From Streptomyces melanogenes (lineage in GTDB: Bacteria > Actinomycetota > Actinomycetes > Streptomycetales > Streptomycetaceae), in assembly GCF_014649795.1 (NCBI RefSeq), contig NZ_BMTS01000014.1, forward strand, positions 186,001 through 250,000: a DNA stretch of 64,000 nucleotides, written 5' to 3'. Every line of letters starts with the position of its first letter. Position 1 is the first letter of the stretch. The translations under genes were made by a program, and so were the position numbers. Positions 59,130 through 64,000 of the stretch are shown in pieces. The notes under the pieces are model-generated. The model made no database searches. It was not told where the DNA came from and saw nothing but the letters and a program-made list of their open reading frames with translations.

Positions 59130-60014
59130 ATGGCTATCTTCCTCAACAAGGACAGCAAGGTCATCGTCCAGGGCATGACCGGTGCCACGGGCATGAAGCA
59201 CACCAAGCTCATGCTCGCCGACGGCAGCAACATCGTCGGCGGTGTCAACCCGCGCAAGGCGGGCACGTCCGTCGACATCGACGGCCACGAGATCCCGGTC
59301 TTCGGCACGGTCGCCGAGGCGATGGAGAAGACCGGCGCCAACGTGTCCGTCCTCTTCGTGCCGCCGGCGTTCGCCAAGGCCGCCGTGGTCGAGGCGATCG
59401 ACGCCGAGATCCCGCTCGCCGTGGTCATCACCGAGGGCATCGCGGTCCACGACTCCGCCGCCTTCTGGGCGTACGCGAAGGCCAAGGGCAACAAGACCCG
59501 CATCATCGGCCCGAACTGCCCCGGTCTGATCACGCCGGGCCAGTCCAACGCCGGCATCATCCCGGGCGACATCACCAAGCCGGGCCGTATCGGCTTGGTC
59601 TCGAAGTCCGGCACGCTGACGTACCAGATGATGTACGAGCTCCGTGACATCGGCTTCTCGTCCGCCGTCGGCATCGGTGGCGACCCGGTCATCGGCACCA
59701 CGCACATCGACGCGCTCGCCGCGTTCGAGGCCGACCCCGACACCGACCTGATCGTCATGATCGGTGAGATCGGCGGCGACGCCGAGGAGCGCGCGGCCGA
59801 CTTCATCAAGGCCAACGTGACCAAGCCGGTCGTCGGCTACGTCGCGGGCTTCACCGCTCCCGAGGGCAAGACCATGGGCCACGCCGGCGCCATCGTCTCC
59901 GGCTCCTCCGGCACGGCCCAGGCCAAGAAGGAGGCCCTGGAGGCCGCGGGCGTCAAGGTCGGCAAGACGCCGACCGAGACGGCCAAGCTGGCGCGCGAGA
60001 TCCTCGCGGGCTGA
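59130..60014 (+). CDS. sucD: succinyl-CoA synthetase alpha subunit
   Basis: A 294-residue alpha subunit. MAIFLNKDSKVIVQGMTGAT begins the CoA-binding Rossmann domain (GATGMKHTK); GPNCPGLITPGQ is the conserved CoA/phosphate-binding site; and the phosphohistidine is in GKTMGHAGAIVSG. ATG at 59130 follows GGGAAA. It pairs with sucC in one operon, ended by a strong hairpin. Catalytic residues are intact. Confidence 0.97.
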   Translation: MAIFLNKDSKVIVQGMTGATGMKHTKLMLADGSNIVGGVNPRKAGTSVDIDGHEIPVFGTVAEAMEKTGANVSVLFVPPAFAKAAVVEAIDAEIPLAVVITEGIAVHDSAAFWAYAKAKGNKTRIIGPNCPGLITPGQSNAGIIPGDITKPGRIGLVSKSGTLTYQMMYELRDIGFSSAVGIGGDPVIGTTHIDALAAFEADPDTDLIVMIGEIGGDAEERAADFIKANVTKPVVGYVAGFTAPEGKTMGHAGAIVSGSSGTAQAKKEALEAAGVKVGKTPTETAKLAREILAG

Positions 60015-60036
60015 CCTTCCGGTCGGTAGTTCTGTA

Positions 60037-60087
60037 CGCGCGTGGGCCCGCACCCCTGAACGGGGGTGCGGGCCCACGCGCGTTTCT
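60037..60087 (+). terminator. strong terminator after sucCD
   Basis: Arms 60037-60057 (ACGCGCGTGGGCCCGCACCCC, split by position) and 60064-60084 pair perfectly over 21 bases, with a six-base loop and TTTC following. It ends sucCD and can also end the convergent sigma-like gene at 60114. Confidence 0.85.
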
Positions 60088-60113
60088 GCGGGCCCGACAG
60101 GCGTCAACGGGCC

Positions 60114-61301
60114 TCAGCGGAACTCCGGGACCAGCCGCTGCGGCCCGTGGACGGGCTCTTCCAGCAGCTTGCGGTGGAGCCGCACGTCCTCATCGCCGCG
60201 CCGCTGCGGGCCACTGTTGAGCGGGACATCGCCGATGCGCTGGCCCGGGGCGATCGGCGGGATGTAGTGGGTGGGCGCGTTGGAGAGCGTGAAGGCCGTC
60301 GCGCCGACGATGACGGCGGTCAGGGTCACGGTGGCGCGCGTCCAGACCCGGACGCGCCGCTCGCCGCCGGTGCGCACGCTCTGGGGGCCGGGCAGTACGG
60401 TCACGGCCGCGGGCTCGGCCAGGGCGAGCTCGCCAATGCGCCGCCGCAGCAGTTCGGAGAGCGCCTCGGGGGTGGCGGCCGCGGCGAGCTCCGGTACGCG
60501 CACGGCGACGGCCTCGCGGGCGTGCAGCAGCCGGTTCGCGGCGGCCGGGGTGCTGGCCTCGGTCTCGGCGGCGGTCTCGGGCAGGTCGAGGCCTAGGCCG
60601 TCGTAGAGCAGGAGGGTGCGGCGGTAGCGGGGCGGCAGGTCGAGCAGCGCGCGCAGCAGCGCACGGAGCTCGGGGTCGGCCGGGGGGTGGTCGGGGTGCT
60701 TGTGCGCGCGGCGGAACCGGTGCCAGGGGGAGAGGGCGTACTCGTGCGCCGCCGCCCGCAGCCAGCCCGCCGGGTCGGCGTCGGTGGCGACCTCGGGCCA
60801 CCGCTGCCAGGCGAGGTGGAAGGTGCGCTCGACGGCCTCCTTCGCCAGTCGCCGCCGCCCGGTGAGCAGGTACGTCTGCTGGACGAGGGCGGTGGAGTGG
60901 GCGGCGTAGAGCGCGTCGAAGGCGTCGCCGGGGGTGTCGAAGACGGGCCGCGGAGGCCTCGGGGGCGGCTCTTGTGACGCCTCGTCAGCCTCGTCCGTAT
61001 CGGCGGGGGGTGCGGCGGCGACCAAGGGGACCTGCGCCGGGGCGTGGGCGTGGGCCGCGTCATGGCGGACCGGCACCCCGGCCGGGGGCTTGGCGGCGCG
61101 CTTCGCGGCGGGGCGTGGGCGGCGGGTGCTCAGCGGCTTGGCGGGCGCGCCGGGTTTCACGCGGGTGGCGGGGGCGCCGGGCCCGACGTCCGCGTCCGGG
61201 GCGGGCGGGGCCCCGCCGGAGCCCGTGCCGGACCGTTCCTCCGGGGTCGGCAGGGGCGGCGGCGACATGGCGGCACCGGTGTCGGACGTGCGCTCTGTCA
61301 T
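60114..61301 (-). CDS. ECF sigma-like membrane-associated protein
   Basis: A 395-residue protein. The first 120 residues are a Pro/Ala-rich disordered region. The middle resembles a sigma-70 family region 2 (DAFDALYAAHSTALVQQTYLLTG) and region 4 (LLDLPPRYRRTLLLYDGLGL, then ETEASTPAAANRLLHARE), but region 4 looks degenerate. One membrane segment (ATVTLTAVIVGATAFTLSN) lies near residue 340, with an external tail. A sigma-like protein tethered to the membrane may be an anti-sigma hybrid or stress sensor rather than a working sigma factor. ATG at 61301. Confidence 0.6.
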   Translation of the reverse strand: MTERTSDTGAAMSPPPLPTPEERSGTGSGGAPPAPDADVGPGAPATRVKPGAPAKPLSTRRPRPAAKRAAKPPAGVPVRHDAAHAHAPAQVPLVAAAPPADTDEADEASQEPPPRPPRPVFDTPGDAFDALYAAHSTALVQQTYLLTGRRRLAKEAVERTFHLAWQRWPEVATDADPAGWLRAAAHEYALSPWHRFRRAHKHPDHPPADPELRALLRALLDLPPRYRRTLLLYDGLGLDLPETAAETEASTPAAANRLLHAREAVAVRVPELAAAATPEALSELLRRRIGELALAEPAAVTVLPGPQSVRTGGERRVRVWTRATVTLTAVIVGATAFTLSNAPTHYIPPIAPGQRIGDVPLNSGPQRRGDEDVRLHRKLLEEPVHGPQRLVPEFR

Positions 61302-61453
61302 GAAGGGCTCCCAGAACTCCCCGCGAAGGCCGAGACGGCCGTACCGCCCGCAGTCTTACCCCGGTTAGAAAAGCATATAAACGCATATTGAGCGACACGG
61401 CGGGCATTTTCCCCTTACGGGAAGAAAGCGCGTGTCGTTGGCAGCATTGCGGC

Positions 61454-63046
61454 GTGACACAAGTGACCGATCGCGGCCTGATGTTGTCGGCGGCCCGGGG
61501 CCGCTCGTCCGTGCTGGCCACCTGCGTGCTGCGCGGGGCGATGGCGGCGGGGCTGGGACTCGGCGCGCTCGCCGTGCTGGTGACAGTGGTGTGGATCAGC
61601 TCGCCGTACCCCGACAGCGGACCCGGCGGCGCGCTGCGCTCGGCCGCCTCGCTGTGGCTGCTCGCCCATGGGGCGCGGCTGGTCAGACCCGACACGCTCA
61701 GCGGCGTGCCCGCCCCCGTGGGGATCGTGCCGCTGCTGCTCGTCGGGCTGCCGGTGTGGCTGGCGCACCGGGCGGCGCGGGACGCGCTGGGCGAGGAGCC
61801 GGAGTGCGCGTACGAGGAGGAGGCCGAGGAGGACGACGGGCATCCGTCGCTGCCGCCCGGCTGGATCCCCTTCGCGGCGGTGACGGGCGGATATCTGCTG
61901 GTGGGCGGGGCGGCGGTGCTGTACGCGTCCGACGGGCCGCTGCCCGCCGCGCCGCTGAGCGCCGCATTGCACCTGACCCTGGTGGCCTCGTGCGCGGTGG
62001 GCGCCGGGCTCTGGAGCGCGTACGGCCGTCCGCGCGCCCCGCTGCCGCGTTGGATGCCCGCCGCCGTCCGTCGGATGCTGCTCCATCGTCGTACGCATAC
62101 GGCTGTACGAGCCGGGTCGGCCGGGGTCGCCGTGCTGCTGGCGGGCGGGGCGCTGCTCGCCGGGACGGCGCTGGTGTGGCACGTGGGCGCGGCCCAGGAC
62201 ACGTTCCTACGGCTGGCGCAGGACTGGCCGGGGCGGCTCGCGGTGATGCTGCTGGCGCTGGCGCTGGTGCCGAACGCGGCGGTGTGGGGGGCGGCGTACG
62301 GGCTGGGGCCGGGGTTCCTGCTGGGCACGGGCGCGGTGGCGACGCCGCTGGGGGTGGCGGGCACGCCGACGGTGCCGCACTTCCCGCTGCTGAGCGCGTT
62401 GCCGACGGAGGCGCGCGGGAGCTGGCTGACCTGGTCGGTGGTGGCGCTGCCGGTGCTCGCCGGGCTGGTGGTCGGATGGTGGACGGCGCGGCGGGCGACG
62501 GGCGAGGCGTGGAGGCGCGGGGAGACGGCGCTGGCGGCGGCGTGCGGGGCGTTGGCGTGCGGGGTGGCGCTCGCGCTCCTGGCCGCGCTCTCGGGCGGCC
62601 CCCTGGGCACGGAGCGCCTGGCGGCGCTGGGCCCGGTGTGGTGGCGCACGGGCGCGGCGGCGCTGCTGTGGACGGCGGCGGTGGGAGTGCCGGGGGCGCT
62701 GGTGCTGCGGTGGTGGTGGGGGAGGGAGATGGTGCCCGACGCGCCCCGGGGCCGGTGGTGGTCGCGCCTCGCCTGGTGGCGGAGGAAGGGCGGGGTGGTG
62801 GAGCCGGGGGAGGTCGAGCCGTACGACTTCCTGCCGGTGGCGTCGTGGCACGACAGCGGGGCACGGGAGGTGCGGTGGGCCGCGCTGCGGGAGGCGTCGG
62901 GGGGCCTGATGCCGGACATCGCGCCGCCGGCTCCGCCGGTGTTGGGGGAGGCGGGGGTGCTTCCTGAGCCCGGGGTGCCGGCCGAGCCCGAATCCGAGCC
63001 CGAATCCGAGCCCGAGCCCGAGGTCGAGCCCCCAGCCCCCCACTGA
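61454..63046 (+). CDS. DUF6350-like polytopic membrane protein
   Basis: A 530-residue integral membrane protein (GTG start at 61454) with about ten hydrophobic segments, beginning LRGAMAAGLGLGALAVLVTV and including LAVMLLALALVPNAAVWGAAYGLG and the GPGFLLGTGAVATPLG motif, which suits the streptomycete DUF6350 family. The C terminus is a soluble, negatively charged tail with a Glu/Pro repeat (PESEPESEPEPEVEPP). Function unknown; probably a transporter-like or cell-wall-related protein. Confidence 0.7.
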   Translation: MTQVTDRGLMLSAARGRSSVLATCVLRGAMAAGLGLGALAVLVTVVWISSPYPDSGPGGALRSAASLWLLAHGARLVRPDTLSGVPAPVGIVPLLLVGLPVWLAHRAARDALGEEPECAYEEEAEEDDGHPSLPPGWIPFAAVTGGYLLVGGAAVLYASDGPLPAAPLSAALHLTLVASCAVGAGLWSAYGRPRAPLPRWMPAAVRRMLLHRRTHTAVRAGSAGVAVLLAGGALLAGTALVWHVGAAQDTFLRLAQDWPGRLAVMLLALALVPNAAVWGAAYGLGPGFLLGTGAVATPLGVAGTPTVPHFPLLSALPTEARGSWLTWSVVALPVLAGLVVGWWTARRATGEAWRRGETALAAACGALACGVALALLAALSGGPLGTERLAALGPVWWRTGAAALLWTAAVGVPGALVLRWWWGREMVPDAPRGRWWSRLAWWRRKGGVVEPGEVEPYDFLPVASWHDSGAREVRWAALREASGGLMPDIAPPAPPVLGEAGVLPEPGVPAEPESEPESEPEPEVEPPAPH

Positions 63047-63072
63047 GCGCTTCGCGGGAGTGGAGCGTGTTT

Positions 63073-63212
63073 GTCTGCGGGTCGGTGGTGGGCTGGTCGC
63101 GCAGTTCCCCGCGCCCCTGGAAGCGCCCCTCCGGGGCGCCCAGGGGATTGCCGCGGAGCGGCATTTGAGGGGCGCGGGGAACTGCGCGAGCAACCACATA
63201 CAACCCGCAGAC
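63073..63212. repeat. dispersed palindromic element, copy 2
   Basis: Second copy of the element at 49525, bounded by GTCTGCGG and CCGCAGAC. The inner arms carry GGTCGCGCAGTTCCCCGCG and the matching reverse arm, with AGGGGATTGCCGCGGAGCGGC conserved in the middle. The central part differs from copy 1 at several bases, but the same palindromic shape is kept. It lies between the DUF6350-like gene and the edge gene. Confidence 0.8.
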
Positions 63213-63229
63213 GACCCCCGGGCCCCTCC

Positions 63230-64000
63230 CTACTCCTTCACCCCGAACAACGGCACCAACGGATCCGGCAGCAAGTCGTTGCACGACAGGGAGCCCGTCT
63301 TCGTCAGGGCGTCGTCCACGCACGTGTAGTAGTCGCGGTACACGAGCTGCATCGTGAACGTCGCCGCCACGATCGACAGCGACAGGATCGCCGTCACCAG
63401 GCCCGTGACCGCCGCCGTCGTCTGGGGCTTGGACGGGGGCGCGGGCGGGGCCGCGGGGTGCGCCTCGGGCGTCTGCGGGGGCTTCGGCTTGGCGCGCAGC
63501 GAGCTGATCGCCCAGTACAGCGCCAGCGAGCCGAGCAGCAGCGCGATCTCCGTCATGTCGAACAGGGCGAAGAAGAACGCCCACATGCCCGAGAGCAGCG
63601 CGTAGCGCGCCCGGCGCTGGGCCGGGTCCGTGGGGTCCCAGCGCAGGCCGGGGCCCGGCGGCGGGTTCTGGCCGGGGCCGGGGCCGGAGCCGCGCTCCGG
63701 GTCCTCCGGGCGGTTGCCGAAACCGCCCTGGCCGGGGCCGGGCTGGCGGCTGCTCCACTGGCTGCCCCAGGGGGACGAGCCGTCCGCCGGGCGGCGCGGC
63801 CGCCACGGCTGATCCGGCCGCCCCTCCGGCGGCGGCGCGAACGGGTTGTCGTCGGCGGGCGCCCGGTCCGAGCCCCCGTCGGCAGGGCCTCCGCCGGCCG
63901 GGGTCCCGCCAGCGGTGTCCCCGCCCGTGGCGCCGGTGCCCCCCGGTGCCTGCCCCGCACCCTCTCCCCGGTCCCCGTCTCCCCGCGCCTCCCGCGCGTT
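63230..64000 (-). CDS. membrane protein with long disordered N terminus (5' partial)
   Basis: A leftward gene open to the window edge at 64000 with no start inside. The visible 256 residues begin in a Gly/Pro/Asp-rich stretch, pass RPPSPWGSQW-like and GPGLRWDPTDPAQRRARYALL segments, then have two membrane helices (GMWAFFFALFDMTEIALLLG, AAVTGLVTAILSLSIVAATF) and end in a short external tail with two cysteines (YTCVDDALTK, LSCNDLLPD). Two-helix proteins with a DUF4190-like shape are common in actinobacteria. Function unknown. Confidence 0.65.
   Translation of the reverse strand, partial: NAREARGDGDRGEGAGQAPGGTGATGGDTAGGTPAGGGPADGGSDRAPADDNPFAPPPEGRPDQPWRPRRPADGSSPWGSQWSSRQPGPGQGGFGNRPEDPERGSGPGPGQNPPPGPGLRWDPTDPAQRRARYALLSGMWAFFFALFDMTEIALLLGSLALYWAISSLRAKPKPPQTPEAHPAAPPAPPSKPQTTAAVTGLVTAILSLSIVAATFTMQLVYRDYYTCVDDALTKTGSLSCNDLLPDPLVPLFGVKE

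Noticed and set aside
1..64000. CRISPR arrays, rRNA and insertion sequences
   Set aside because: No regularly spaced direct repeats, rRNA cores or transposase genes were seen anywhere in the window.

Overview
The window is a stretch of a high-GC actinobacterial chromosome, almost certainly Streptomyces. This is inferred from very GC-rich genes with strong third-position GC, frequent GTG/TTG starts, and the local gene set: pcrA, a B12-binding mutase subunit, sucCD, NlpC/P60 and M23 cell-wall hydrolases, and MoxR/VWA genes. The left 28.2 kb is an integrated temperate siphovirus; the remaining 35.8 kb is host chromosome.

Prophage (1 to about 28,190; its other end lies left of the window). The late operon runs leftward on the minus strand from about 18.5 kb: HNH endonuclease, small terminase, large terminase (broken), portal, scaffold, coat protein, head-tail connectors, tail terminator, major tail protein, G/GT tail chaperones with a textbook -1 slippery site, a 2,208-residue tape measure protein carrying two cell-wall-cutting domains, and two tail-tip proteins. 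A secreted-protein gene on the opposite strand (2432-2818) interrupts this operon and looks like a moron. Rightward early genes (19.2-26.6 kb) encode a tandem-HTH DNA-binding protein (candidate repressor) followed by an operator-rich promoter, then a replication/recombination module: RecB/Cas4-like nuclease, possible ssDNA-binding protein, RecA/DnaB-like ATPase, resolvase-like nuclease, primase in two overlapping frames, metallophosphoesterase and a sigma-like protein. A large serine integrase (26553-28154, minus strand) sits at the right end. The host class II aldolase gene is cut there; only its 3' part remains (to 28530).

Host segment. 28.6-34.2 kb holds membrane proteins and a PspC-domain histidine kinase/LuxR regulator pair divergent from another PspC membrane protein. 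34.4-38.2 kb is a three-gene WXG100-like set (small helper, 753-aa large protein, membrane protein sharing a domain with the large one). 38.2-43.5 kb has two tandem membrane esterases and two NlpC/P60 hydrolases flanking a small membrane protein. Then come pcrA, an M23 peptidase with a TGQW-repeat cytoplasmic tail, a lipase, and icmB-like and repeat sequences.

49.8-57.7 kb is a divergent island: SWIM protein and DUF5691 protein leftward; MoxR ATPase, DUF5682 protein and VWA protein rightward. Its 127-bp intergenic region carries two mirror-image TTGTCAGTGG promoters resembling the actinobacterial LexA-independent (PafBC-type) DNA-damage promoter. I regard this as the most interesting system in the window. 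It is followed by sucC-sucD with a strong terminator, a sigma-like membrane protein, a DUF6350-type membrane protein and a partial membrane protein at the right edge. Two copies of a roughly 140-bp palindromic element (49.5 and 63.1 kb) are dispersed in the host part.

All functional names rest on motif recognition by eye; no database search was run.
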